Positions 9,705-17,566 of a stretch of DNA of 64,000 nucleotides are shown here, piece by piece. Each line of letters opens with the position of its first letter. Position 1 is the stretch's first letter. Under the pieces are notes generated by a model, which had not been told where the DNA came from, searched no databases, and was given only the letters and a program-made list of their open reading frames with translations. The translations under genes were made by a program, and so were the position numbers. The DNA comes from Mycobacterium kyorinense (GTDB taxonomy: Bacteria > Actinomycetota > Actinomycetes > Mycobacteriales > Mycobacteriaceae): positions 47,764 through 111,763 of the forward strand of contig NZ_LQPE01000166.1 in the NCBI RefSeq assembly GCF_002101735.1. Reading direction: 5' to 3'.

Positions 9705-10610
9705 TTAAACCTTTGCGACGACACGCCGAGAGGAATCGCAGACATTTAAGTCTCGCGAACTGCCGGTCTGCAGCGAGCGGATCGTGCCGGTCAGGTACGG
9801 GTAACCCTTGGCGATGTTGCGCAGGCTCAGATCCCAGCCGTCGTCGACCTGGTCCACATAGAGCCCCGCGCTACCGGGTAACACCAGCGGCTTGCCGAAC
9901 CGCACCGAATAGCTCACCTTGTCGGGCAGCCGGCCCTCCAGGTTCACCAATACCGCTGCCGCACTGAACATTCCGTGGGCGATCACGGTGGGGAAGCCGA
10001 ACAGCTTGGCGCCGATCGGGTTGGTGTGGATCGGGTTATGGTCACCGCTGACCGAGGCATACTTGCGGATCTGTCCGGGGGTCACCCGCAAGATCGCGGT
10101 GGGCGGAGGCAATTTCGGTTGCTTCTGCGGCGGCGGTTTGGGCTCGTCCGACAAGCTGGTGTGCTGCTGGTGCAGGAAGGTCGTCACTTGATGCCACGCC
10201 CTGTCGTTGCCGACGCTGACGTCGGTCACCAGGTCGACGAGCAGACCCTTGCGATGCTCCCGAAGGTTTTCCGCGTGCACCGAGATGTTGACGGTGTCGG
10301 TCACCGCGATCGGCCGGTGCTGGGTGATGTGGTTTTCGATGTGTACGGATCCCATTGCGGCGAACGGGAAGTCGAATCCGGTCACCAGCGACATCATCGT
10401 CGGGAAGGTCAGCGCGAACGGGTAGGTCAGTGGCACGTTGTCGCCGTAGCGCAGACCGGTGACGGCCGCATAGGCGGCCACGTTCGCGCGGTCGATGGGC
10501 ACGTCCTTCACGGTCAGCGTGCGGCTGGGCAGCTTGTCGCCGCGCGGCACCAACGGCAGCGCCCCGGCCGCTGCGCGCACCAGATTCTTCAGACCACTCG
10601 GCTGCGTCAC
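9705..10610 (-). CDS. htdX: (3R)-hydroxyacyl thioester dehydratase HtdX
   Basis: This 301-residue double hot-dog MaoC-like hydratase has its catalytic hydratase-2 motif in the second half: YASVSGDHNPIHTN, then GFPTVIAHGMFS, with the Asp/His pair in D-H-N-P. M. tuberculosis HtdX (Rv0241c) dehydrates (3R)-hydroxyacyl-CoA. The start is a GTG at 10610, 1 bp after the fabG4 stop, so fabG4-htdX form an operon joining ketoreductase and dehydratase steps. The last 15-20 residues (after TGTIRSL) look unlike the family, and the protein is longer than I remember for HtdX; a changed 3' end is possible. Confidence 0.9.
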   Translation of the reverse strand: MTQPSGLKNLVRAAAGALPLVPRGDKLPSRTLTVKDVPIDRANVAAYAAVTGLRYGDNVPLTYPFALTFPTMMSLVTGFDFPFAAMGSVHIENHITQHRPIAVTDTVNISVHAENLREHRKGLLVDLVTDVSVGNDRAWHQVTTFLHQQHTSLSDEPKPPPQKQPKLPPPTAILRVTPGQIRKYASVSGDHNPIHTNPIGAKLFGFPTVIAHGMFSAAAVLVNLEGRLPDKVSYSVRFGKPLVLPGSAGLYVDQVDDGWDLSLRNIAKGYPYLTGTIRSLQTGSSRDLNVCDSSRRVVAKV

Positions 10611-10611
10611 C

Positions 10612-11976
10612 TCATGCCCCCATCATGGCCTGGCCGCACACCCGAATCACGTTGCCGGTCACGGCATTTGACGCCGGGCTGGCGAAGTAGGCGATTGTCT
10701 CGGCCACGTCGACGGGCTGGCCGCCCTGGAACAGCGAGTTCAGTCGACGGCCCACCTCGCGAGTGGCCAGTGGGATCGCCGCGGTCATCTGCGTTTCGAT
10801 GAATCCCGGTGCGACGGCGTTGATCGTGATGCCCTTGCCCGCCAGCTCCGGCGCCAGCGCCTGGGTGATGCCGATCATGCCGGCCTTGGTGGTGGCGTAG
10901 TTGGTCTGCCCGCGGTTGCCGGCGATGCCGGCCATCGACGACAGTCCGATCACCCGGCCGCCTTCGCCGATGCTGCCGTTGCCGACCAAACCCTCGGTAA
11001 GCCGAAGCGGGGCAAGCAAATTGACGGCGAGCACCGCGTCCCAGCGGCCCTCGTCCATGTTGACCAGCAGCTTGTCGCGGGTGATGCCGGCGTTGTTGAC
11101 CAGGATGTCGGCCCGGCCGTTGTGGTGGTCGCGCAGGTGCTCGGTGATCTTGTCGACGGCGTCGGCCGCGGTGACGTCGAGCGTCAGCGCCGTGCCGCCG
11201 ACCTTGCTGGCGGTCTTTTCCAGCGCCTCGGCGGCGGCCTCGACGTCGATCGCGACCACCCGGGCGCCGTCGCGGGAAAACACCTCGGCGATTGTCGCGC
11301 CGATACCCCGGGCGGCGCCGGTCACGATGGCCACCTTGCCGTCCAGCGGACGGTCCCAGTCGGCCGGCGGCGTAGCGTCCTCGGCGCCGACGTAGAACAC
11401 CTGGCCGTCCACGTAAGCCGACTTGCCCGACAGGATGAACCGCATCGTCGACTCCAGGCCGGTGGCGGCCGGCTTGGCGTCCGGGGCCAGGTAGACCAGC
11501 TGAGCGGTGGCACCCCGCCGCAGCTCCTTGGCCAGCGAGCGGGTGAAGCCCTCCAGCGCCCGTTGCGCGATCCGCTCGTCGGTGCTGCCCGCCGCCTCGG
11601 GAGTGGTGCCCACAACGACTACGCGGCCGGAGGGCCCGACGTTGCGCAGCAACGGGGGAAAGAACTCGTGCAAGGCCTTCAGGCCGGCCGGCGCGTTGAT
11701 CCCGGTGGCGTCGAAGACCAGTCCGCCGAACGAGTCGGCCCAGCGGCCACCGAGGTTGGCGCCCACCACGTCGTAGTCCCGCTCCAGCGCGGCGCGCAGC
11801 GGTTCCACGACTCGGCCTTCGCCGCCGATCAGCAGCGAGCCGGCCAGCGGCGGTTCGCCGAGCCGGTGGCGGCGCAGCGGCTCGGGCTGGGGAATGCCGA
11901 GCTGCTTGGCCAGAAACGACCCGGGGCCGGAGTTGACGACCTGGGAGAATAGATCCGATGAAAGCTTGGGGGCCAC
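10612..11976 (-). CDS. fabG4: High-molecular-weight 3-ketoacyl reductase FabG4
   Basis: This 454-residue short-chain dehydrogenase has an extra N-terminal flavodoxin-like domain (about residues 1-200). The C-terminal Rossmann domain shows VTGAARGIG, NNAGITRDK, the catalytic Ser in IGLSSMAGIAGN and the YxxxK motif in NYATTKAG. FabG4 (Rv0242c) is a 3-ketoacyl-CoA/ACP reductase that prefers NADH. It starts at a GTG (MAPKLSSDLFSQVV) and is the first gene of an operon with htdX. It is divergent from fadA2; the shared promoter holds the palindrome at 12034-12049. HtdX, FabG4 and FadA2 together could run an acyl-CoA elongation or degradation cycle. Confidence 0.93.
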   Translation of the reverse strand: MAPKLSSDLFSQVVNSGPGSFLAKQLGIPQPEPLRRHRLGEPPLAGSLLIGGEGRVVEPLRAALERDYDVVGANLGGRWADSFGGLVFDATGINAPAGLKALHEFFPPLLRNVGPSGRVVVVGTTPEAAGSTDERIAQRALEGFTRSLAKELRRGATAQLVYLAPDAKPAATGLESTMRFILSGKSAYVDGQVFYVGAEDATPPADWDRPLDGKVAIVTGAARGIGATIAEVFSRDGARVVAIDVEAAAEALEKTASKVGGTALTLDVTAADAVDKITEHLRDHHNGRADILVNNAGITRDKLLVNMDEGRWDAVLAVNLLAPLRLTEGLVGNGSIGEGGRVIGLSSMAGIAGNRGQTNYATTKAGMIGITQALAPELAGKGITINAVAPGFIETQMTAAIPLATREVGRRLNSLFQGGQPVDVAETIAYFASPASNAVTGNVIRVCGQAMMGA

Positions 11977-12033
11977 TGATGTTGCCTTCCATGTCGAGCG
12001 TGCCGTCTATCGACAACCGTATCGAAGACCGAA

Positions 12034-12049
12034 CTTACTCCAGAGTAAG
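12034..12049. promoter_or_regulatory. Perfect palindrome between fabG4 and fadA2
   Basis: CTTACTCCAGAGTAAG has 7-bp perfect arms around CA. It lies almost midway between the divergent starts of fabG4 (11976) and fadA2 (12106), about 57 bp from each. A similar TTAC(T/C)C-N3-AGTAA element occurs upstream of fadE5 (16513) and at the pxpB start (33461). It is probably an operator for a dimeric regulator of fatty-acid genes; the regulator is not identified. Confidence 0.6.
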
Positions 12050-12105
12050 AACAGTGGGTAGTATGGCCCTCAACCGCGAGTAACCCTCAACTGACGGAGA
12101 TAAGC

Positions 12106-13437
12106 GTGGCCCCTGAAAATTCTGCTGCAAGTTCGAAGACCCAGCGGCGCGTCGCCGTGCTGGGCGGCAACCGCATCCCGTTCGCGCGCTCCGACCGCGC
12201 CTACGCCGAGGCGTCCAACCAGGACATGTTCACCGCCGCGCTGGGCGGCCTGGTCGACCGGTTCGGTCTGGCCGGCGAACGGCTGGGCGCGGTGATCGGC
12301 GGCGCGGTGCTCAAGCACAGCCGCGACTTCAACCTGATGCGCGAATGCGTGCTCGGGTCGAAGCTGTCGTCCTACACACCGGCATTCGACATCCAGCAGG
12401 CCTGCGGCACGGGTCTGCAGGCCGCGATCGCCGCGGCCGACGGCATCGCCGCCGGCCGCTACGAGGCCGCCGCCGCCGGCGGGGTGGACACCACCTCCGA
12501 TGCGCCGATCGGCTTCGGCGACGACCTGCGCCGTACCCTGCTGGGGCTGCGCCGGGCCAAGACCAACGTCCAGCGGCTGAAGCTCGTCGGCAAGCTGCCC
12601 GCCAGCCTCGGCGTGGAGATCCCGGTGAACAGCGAGCCGCGCACCGGACTGTCGATGGGCGAGCACCAGGCCATCACCACCAAGCAGCTGGGCATCACCC
12701 GCGTCGCCCAGGACGAGCTGGCCGCCGCCAGCCACCAAAACATGGCCGCCGCGTACGACCGCGGCTTCTTCGACGACCTGGTGACGCCGTTTCTCGGGCT
12801 CTACCGCGACGACAACCTGCGGCCGGACGCGTCGGTGGAGAAGCTGGCCAAGCTCAAGCCGGTGTTCGGGGTCAAAGCCGGCGACGCCACGATGACGGCC
12901 GGCAACTCCACGCCGCTGACCGACGGCGCTTCGGTGGCGTTGCTGGCCAGCGACGAGTGGGCGGCCGAGCACTCGCTGACCCCGCTGGCCTACTTCGTCG
13001 ACGCCGAGACCGCGGCGGTGGACTATGTCAGCGGCGCCGACGGCCTGCTGATGGCGCCGACGTATGCGGTGCCGCGGCTGCTGGCCCGAAATGGGTTGAG
13101 CCTGCACGACTTTGACTTCTACGAGATCCACGAGGCGTTCGCCTCGGTGGTGTTGGCGCACCTGCAGTCCTGGGAGTCCGAGGAATACTGCAAGGAGCGG
13201 CTGGGGTTGGACGCCGCGCTGGGGCCGATCGATCGGTCCAAGCTGAACGTCAACGGCTCGTCGCTGGCCGCCGGCCACCCGTTCGCCGCGACCGGTGGGC
13301 GGATCTTGGCGCAGACCGCCAAGCAGCTGGCCGAGAAGAAGGCCGAGCAGAAGGGGTCCGGTGACAAGCCACTGCGTGCACTGATTTCGATCTGCGCGGC
13401 GGGCGGTCAGGGTGTGGCCGCCATCCTCGAAGCCTGA
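12106..13437 (+). CDS. fadA2: Acetyl-CoA acetyltransferase FadA2
   Basis: This 443-residue thiolase carries the active-site Cys in IQQACGTGLQAAIAAADG, the His region in ASSLAAGHPFAATGGRI (read here as GSSLAAGHPFAATGGR) and the second Cys in LISICAAGGQGVAAIL. It should catalyse thiolytic cleavage or condensation of acyl-CoA. GTG 12106 opens MAPENSAASSKTQRR, a short tail before the thiolase fold starts at VAVLGGNRIPF. It is divergent from fabG4-htdX and matches Rv0243. An intrinsic terminator follows at 13581. Confidence 0.93.
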   Translation: MAPENSAASSKTQRRVAVLGGNRIPFARSDRAYAEASNQDMFTAALGGLVDRFGLAGERLGAVIGGAVLKHSRDFNLMRECVLGSKLSSYTPAFDIQQACGTGLQAAIAAADGIAAGRYEAAAAGGVDTTSDAPIGFGDDLRRTLLGLRRAKTNVQRLKLVGKLPASLGVEIPVNSEPRTGLSMGEHQAITTKQLGITRVAQDELAAASHQNMAAAYDRGFFDDLVTPFLGLYRDDNLRPDASVEKLAKLKPVFGVKAGDATMTAGNSTPLTDGASVALLASDEWAAEHSLTPLAYFVDAETAAVDYVSGADGLLMAPTYAVPRLLARNGLSLHDFDFYEIHEAFASVVLAHLQSWESEEYCKERLGLDAALGPIDRSKLNVNGSSLAAGHPFAATGGRILAQTAKQLAEKKAEQKGSGDKPLRALISICAAGGQGVAAILEA

Positions 13438-13501
13438 GCCAATACCCAGCGGAAACGGCGGAAAAATTTCCGTCGGAAAAGTTTAGTAACGCGACGTCAC
13501 G

Positions 13502-13523
13502 GCTATCCGATAGACCGGATAGC
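13502..13523. repeat. Inverted repeat downstream of fadA2
   Basis: GCTATCCG (13502-13509) and CGGATAGC (13516-13523) are perfect 8-bp arms with a 6-nt spacer. A second short palindrome, CGGAAAAATTTCCG, lies at 13459-13472. Both sit in the 214-bp gap between fadA2 and the next gene, ahead of the terminator. They could form RNA hairpins in the fadA2 3' region or act as an operator for the gene at 13652. Confidence 0.4.
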
Positions 13524-13580
13524 TCCGTGTTGTCGTCCGACCCCCCGACCCGATGGCAGCGCGGGGCATCCCTGGATTTA

Positions 13581-13624
13581 GGGGCCGCCGCTGAAAAGAG
13601 GGGATCCAGCGGCGGCCCCTTTTT
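13581..13624 (+). terminator. Intrinsic terminator after fadA2
   Basis: GGGGCCGCCGCT (13581-13592) pairs perfectly with AGCGGCGGCCCC (13608-13619) over 12 bp, with a 15-nt loop, and is followed by TTTTTG. This is a strong stem plus U-tract, uncommon in mycobacteria, and it separates fadA2 from the oxidoreductase gene starting at 13652. Confidence 0.85.
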
Positions 13625-13651
13625 GTCGGTCTGACGCCGTTACGATGAGTC

Positions 13652-14575
13652 GTGCAGATCAGCATCCTCGGTTCGTTGAGCGATACCCAGGGCCGCTCTC
13701 CCGTCAACGCCACCGTGGAGAACCTCGCCAGCTTGCGCGACGAGGGCTTCCGCCGGGTCTGGATGACGCAGATGCCCTACGAACCGGATCTGCTCACCGT
13801 GCTCGCCGTGGCGCTGCGTGAAGTCGACCGCATCGAGGTCGGCACCGGCGTCATACCGATCCAAAACCAGCATCCGATGCTGCTGGCGCAGCGCGCCTTG
13901 ACGCTGAGCCTGATCAGCGGCGGCCGCTTCATTCTGGGTCTGGGTATGACGCACCAGGCGGTCACGGAAGGCATGTGGGGCATCCCGTGGAACAAACCCG
14001 TTCGGCGGTTGCGCGAATACCTCGACGGCCTGCAGCCGTTGCTGGCGGGGGAGAAGGCCGATGCGGTCGGCGAGACCGTGACCACCCGTGGCGCACTGCA
14101 GATTCCGGGCGCCACAGCGCCTGACGTATACATCGCGGCGTTGGGTCCGCAACTGCTGCGGCTGGCGGGCCGCCGCACGGCAGGCACGGTGACCTGGATG
14201 ACCGGCCCCAAGACCTTGGCCGAGCACATCGGGCCGACACTACGGCAGGCCGCTGCCGACGCGGGCCGCCCCGACGGCGCGGCGCGGGTGGTTGCGGCGC
14301 TTCCGGTGAGCGTCACCGACGACGTCGCCGCCGCGCGGGCGCAGGCCGCCGAGCAGTTCGCGATGTACGGCCAGCTGCCGTCGTACCGCGCGATGCTCGA
14401 CAGGGAGGGTTACGCCGGGCCGGAAGACGCCGTGATCATCGGTGACGAGGCGGCGGTCGGCGAGCGCCTGGAGAGCCTGCGCGCGGCAGGCGTCGACGAG
14501 TTCGTCGCCGTCGTGTTCGACCGCTCTGCCGAAGTTCGTGCCCGCACCCGCGCGTTGTTGCGCCAACAGAGGTAA
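13652..14575 (+). CDS. LLM-class F420-dependent oxidoreductase
   Basis: This 307-residue luciferase-like monooxygenase-fold protein begins at GTG 13652 (MQISILGSLSDTQGRSPVNA). Family marks are LASLRDEGFRRVWMTQ, IEVGTGVIPIQNQHPMLLAQ and the GRFILGLGMTH stretch near the cofactor pocket. Mycobacterial members commonly use cofactor F420, but substrate and exact reaction cannot be told from sequence. It stands between the fadA2 terminator and a strong hairpin (14567-14616) that overlaps its stop codon. I do not recall an equivalent at this point of the M. tuberculosis map. Confidence 0.82.
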   Translation: MQISILGSLSDTQGRSPVNATVENLASLRDEGFRRVWMTQMPYEPDLLTVLAVALREVDRIEVGTGVIPIQNQHPMLLAQRALTLSLISGGRFILGLGMTHQAVTEGMWGIPWNKPVRRLREYLDGLQPLLAGEKADAVGETVTTRGALQIPGATAPDVYIAALGPQLLRLAGRRTAGTVTWMTGPKTLAEHIGPTLRQAAADAGRPDGAARVVAALPVSVTDDVAAARAQAAEQFAMYGQLPSYRAMLDREGYAGPEDAVIIGDEAAVGERLESLRAAGVDEFVAVVFDRSAEVRARTRALLRQQR

Positions 14576-14616
14576 AAGTCCCCGACACGCTGTGCGTGCG
14601 GGGACTTTTACCTCTG
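14567..14616. terminator. 18-bp hairpin between convergent genes, family member 1
   Basis: CAGAGGTAAAAGTCCCCG (14567-14584) and CGGGGACTTTTACCTCTG (14599-14616) are perfect 18-bp arms with loop ACACGCTGTGCGTG. The left arm includes the stop codon of the plus-strand oxidoreductase; the right arm ends 10 bp before the fadE5 stop. The symmetric stem suggests a bidirectional terminator, although no long U-tract follows. A homologous hairpin lies at 22325-22374, with matched changes in both arms. Confidence 0.75.
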
Positions 14617-14626
14617 GTCGGCAGGC

Positions 14627-16462
14627 TTAGAAGGCTGCCTCGTCAAGCTCCATGACGTCGTTGTCGATCGTCTCGATCACCTGACGGGTGCTGGTCAGCA
14701 GCGGCAGGAAGTTCTTCGCGAAGAACGACGCCACCGCGATCTTGCCCTCGTAGAACGCCCGGTCGGCGTCGCTGGCGCCGGCATCCAGCGCCTCGACCGC
14801 CACCGCGGCCTGACGCTGCAGCAACCAGCCGATCACCAGGTCGCCGACGGCCATCAGGAAGCGCACCGAACCCAGGCCCACCTTGTAGACGCTGGAGATG
14901 TCCTCCTGGGCCGCCATCAGGTAGCCGGTCAGCGACGCTGCCATCGCCTGGACGTCGGCCAGCGCGGTGGCCAGCAGCGCCCGCTCGGCCTTCAGCCGGC
15001 CGTTACCGGACTCGTTCTTGACGAACTCCTCGATCTGGCTCGACACGTGGGCCAGCGCCACTCCCTTGTCGCGGACGATCTTGCGGAAGAAGAAGTCCTG
15101 CGCCTGGATGGCCGTGGTGCCCTCGTACAGCGAGTCGATCTTCGAGTCGCGGATGTACTGCTCAATCGGGTAGTCCTGCAGGAAGCCGGACCCGCCCAGC
15201 GTCTGCAGGCTTTCGGTGAGCTTGGCGTAGGCCTGCTCGGAGCCGACGCCCTTGACCACCGGCAGCATCAGGTCGTTGACCTTGACCGCCAGCTCGGCGT
15301 CCACACCGTGCACCGCCTTGGCCACCTCGGCGTCCTGGTAGGTCGCGGTGTAGAGGTACAGCGCCCGCAGACCCTCGGCGTAGGCCTTCTGGGTCATCAG
15401 CGAGCGGCGCACGTCGGGGTGGTGGGTGATGGTCACCCGCGGCGCGGTCTTGTCGGTCATCTGCGTCATGTCGGCGCCCTGCACACGCTCCTTGGCGTAG
15501 TCCAGCGCGTTGAGGTAGCCGGTGGACAGCGTGGCAATCGCCTTGGTGCCGACCATCATTCGGGCCTGCTCGATGACCTCGAACATCTGCGCGATGCCGT
15601 TGTGCACCTCGCCGACGAGCCAGCCCTTGGCCGGTACGCCGTGCTGTCCGAAGGACAGCTCGCAGGTGGCGGAGACCTTCAGGCCCATCTTGTGCTCGAC
15701 GTTGGTCACGAACACACCGTTGCGCTCGCCCAGCTCGCCGGTCTCGGGGTCGAAGTGGAACTTCGGCACGAAGAACAGCGACAGACCCTTGGTGCCGGGG
15801 CCGGCGCCCTCCGGGCGGGCGAGCACCAGGTGGAAGATGTTTTCGAACAGGTCGCCGGAGTCCGCGGAGGTGATGAACCGCTTGACACCGTCGATGTGCC
15901 AGGAGCCGTCGTCCTGCTGCACGGCCTTGGTGCGGGCGGCGCCCACATCCGAGCCGGCGTCCGGCTCGGTGAGCACCATCGTCGAGCCCCAACCACGCTC
16001 GGCGGCCAGCACGGCCCACTTCTTCTGCTCCTCGGTACCCAGGTGGTAGAGGATGTTGGCGAAGCCTGCGCCGCCGCCGTACATCCACACCGCCGGGTTG
16101 GCGCCCAGGATGTGCTCGTGCAGCGCCCACACCAACGACCGGGGCATCGGCATGCCACCCAGAGCCTCGTCGATGCCGACCTTGTCCCAACCGCCGTCGA
16201 TAACCGCGCGGACGGATTGCTTGAAGGACTCGGGCAGCGTCACCGCGTGCGTCTCGGGGTCGAAGGTCGGCGGGTTGCGGTCGCCCTCGACGAACGACTC
16301 GGCAACCGGGCCCTCGGCCAGTCGGCTGATCTCGCCCAGCATCTCCCGCGCCGTGTCGACGTCGAGATCGCTGAAGCTGCCCTCCCCGAATGCCTTGTCC
16401 ACGCCGAAGACCTCGAAAAGGTTGAATACCTGGTCGCGGACATTGCTCTTGTAGTGGCTCAC
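14627..16462 (-). CDS. fadE5: Acyl-CoA dehydrogenase FadE5
   Basis: This 611-residue acyl-CoA dehydrogenase of the long, C-terminally extended type begins MSHYKSNVRDQVFNLFEVFG. It shows the FAD/substrate-binding segments MVLTEPDAGSDVGAARTKA and HIDGVKRFITSADSGD, and the C-terminal LGGSGFLQDYPIEQYIRD with DSLYEGTTAIQAQDF. FadE5 of M. tuberculosis (Rv0244c) accepts a broad range of fatty acyl-CoA chain lengths in the first step of beta-oxidation. Its upstream region holds the palindrome at 16513-16528, like that at fabG4/fadA2, suggesting common control. Confidence 0.93.
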   Translation of the reverse strand: MSHYKSNVRDQVFNLFEVFGVDKAFGEGSFSDLDVDTAREMLGEISRLAEGPVAESFVEGDRNPPTFDPETHAVTLPESFKQSVRAVIDGGWDKVGIDEALGGMPMPRSLVWALHEHILGANPAVWMYGGGAGFANILYHLGTEEQKKWAVLAAERGWGSTMVLTEPDAGSDVGAARTKAVQQDDGSWHIDGVKRFITSADSGDLFENIFHLVLARPEGAGPGTKGLSLFFVPKFHFDPETGELGERNGVFVTNVEHKMGLKVSATCELSFGQHGVPAKGWLVGEVHNGIAQMFEVIEQARMMVGTKAIATLSTGYLNALDYAKERVQGADMTQMTDKTAPRVTITHHPDVRRSLMTQKAYAEGLRALYLYTATYQDAEVAKAVHGVDAELAVKVNDLMLPVVKGVGSEQAYAKLTESLQTLGGSGFLQDYPIEQYIRDSKIDSLYEGTTAIQAQDFFFRKIVRDKGVALAHVSSQIEEFVKNESGNGRLKAERALLATALADVQAMAASLTGYLMAAQEDISSVYKVGLGSVRFLMAVGDLVIGWLLQRQAAVAVEALDAGASDADRAFYEGKIAVASFFAKNFLPLLTSTRQVIETIDNDVMELDEAAF

Positions 16463-16512
16463 GTGCTCCTCCTCGATGAGAATGCCACTTGTTGGTTGGG
16501 TACTAAGGCTAA

Positions 16513-16528
16513 GTTACCCACCAGTAAC
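16513..16528. promoter_or_regulatory. Palindrome upstream of fadE5
   Basis: GTTACCCACCAGTAAC has GTTAC/GTAAC arms and lies 51 bp upstream of the fadE5 start. Its core TTACCCACCAGTAA matches the fabG4/fadA2 element TTACTCCAGAGTAA at 10 of 14 positions. A looser repeat (TTAACGGGTCGGTAA) follows at 16539. It is a likely operator. Confidence 0.5.
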
Positions 16529-16664
16529 ACCGCTAAACTTAACGGGTCGGTAACTTCAACGCAAGCGGGTGTGAGCTAAATTTCATCGGCTAAGCAACCA
16601 ACCGGTTGGGATCCGCCCGATTGCTACCCTGGCGGCCCCGCTCACCTGCGGCGATGATGGACCC

Positions 16665-16840
16665 GTGAGATCTGTGGCAACCGTCACTGAGCTACCGGTG
16701 GTGGACCTCAGCGACCATCCGAGTGCGCTGCGACGGCACCTGCGCGGGGCCGCTCACGAGGTCGGTTTCTTCTATCTGACCGCAGGCTGCGCGCGCACCC
16801 CGACGTCGCCGAGGCGCACGACTACTCGGTAGGGTCGTGA
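16665..16840 (+). pseudogene. Remnant of a 2-oxoglutarate/Fe(II) dioxygenase-like gene
   Basis: From GTG 16665 the frame reads LPVVDLSDHPSALRRHLRGA then AHEVGFFYLT, the usual N-terminus of the isopenicillin N synthase-like dioxygenases, where a GHGV-type segment normally follows FFYLT. Instead the sequence breaks at about 16785, and a +1 frame reads LRAHPDVAEAHDYSVGS and stops at 16838-16840. About 40 N-terminal residues are therefore joined to a short possible C-terminal piece, with the catalytic core (His-x-Asp and distal His) absent. It is a deletion remnant. The C-terminal assignment is weaker than the N-terminal one. Confidence 0.6.
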
Positions 16841-16871
16841 GGCGAAAACCCGTCGATACGAATGAACCCCG

Positions 16872-17360
16872 GTGAACTCACCCGACAAGCTGACACCGTC
16901 GTCACTGCGTGAAGCCTTCGGCCATTTCCCGACCGGCGTGATCGCGATCGCCGCCGAGGTCGACGGCGTACGTGAAGGGCTGGCCGCCAGCACCTTCGTC
17001 CCGGTGTCGCTGGATCCGCCGCTGGTGTCGTTCTGTGTGCAGAACACGTCGACGACGTGGCCGAAGCTCAAAGATGTACCGGCACTGGGCATCAGCGTGC
17101 TCGGGGAGGCGCACGACGAGGCGGTTCGCACACTCGCGGCCAAGACGGGGGACCGGTTCGCCGGCTTGGAAACGGTCTCCTACCGCAGCGGCGCGGTCTT
17201 CATCAAGGGCACCAGCGTGTGGCTGGAAAGCAGCGTGGACCAGTTGGTCCCGGCCGGAGACCACACCATCGTCGTGCTGCGGGTCAGCGACGTCCGGGTG
17301 GATCCGGACGTGGCGCCCATCGTGTTTCACCGCAGCGTTTTGCGCCGCCTCGGTGCCTGA
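16872..17360 (+). CDS. Flavin reductase-like flavoprotein (Rv0245-like)
   Basis: This 162-residue protein of the flavin reductase-like, FMN-binding split-barrel family starts at GTG 16872. Family signatures are LREAFGHFPTGVIAIAAEVD, LAASTFVPVSLDPPLVSFCV, WPKLKDVPALGISVL and the DHTIVVLRV strand with VLRRLG near the end. Such proteins reduce FMN/FAD for partner monooxygenases, or act as oxidoreductases themselves; the partner here is unknown. It is convergent with the small gene at 17364, with only 3 bp between. Confidence 0.87.
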   Translation: MNSPDKLTPSSLREAFGHFPTGVIAIAAEVDGVREGLAASTFVPVSLDPPLVSFCVQNTSTTWPKLKDVPALGISVLGEAHDEAVRTLAAKTGDRFAGLETVSYRSGAVFIKGTSVWLESSVDQLVPAGDHTIVVLRVSDVRVDPDVAPIVFHRSVLRRLGA

Positions 17361-17363
17361 CCG

Positions 17364-17525
17364 CTAGGGCCGATGGCCCAGTTCGTCGCGGTAGCTCTGG
17401 ATGCGCTGCTCGATTTCGTCGGCCGCCTCGTGTCGGCCCTCTTTGCGCGCGAGCTCGGCCCGAGTGGACAACTCCCGAATCGCGGTGCGAATGCTGTTGA
17501 TGCTGGCTGGTTCTCGGATCGCCAT
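17364..17525 (-). CDS. Small charged helical protein downstream of sdhB
   Basis: This 53-residue protein reads from ATG 17525 (MAIREPASINSIRTAIRELS) to DELGHRP. It is hydrophilic and probably entirely alpha-helical (REL..RAELARKEG, then ADEIEQRIQSYRDEL), with no signal peptide or membrane segment. It lies 41 bp after the sdhB stop on the same strand, so it may be the last gene of the Sdh1 operon. There is no strong ribosome binding site before this ATG. I do not recognise a function. It could be a succinate dehydrogenase-associated factor or an unrelated small protein. Confidence 0.6.
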   Translation of the reverse strand: MAIREPASINSIRTAIRELSTRAELARKEGRHEAADEIEQRIQSYRDELGHRP

Positions 17526-17566
17526 GGTCGGGGAGTACCCGAATTGGGCGCGTGCTAAATGTCCCG

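Noticed and set aside
15047..16579. 510-codon plus-strand frame opposite fadE5
   Set aside because: Antisense shadow of fadE5; no recognisable motif.
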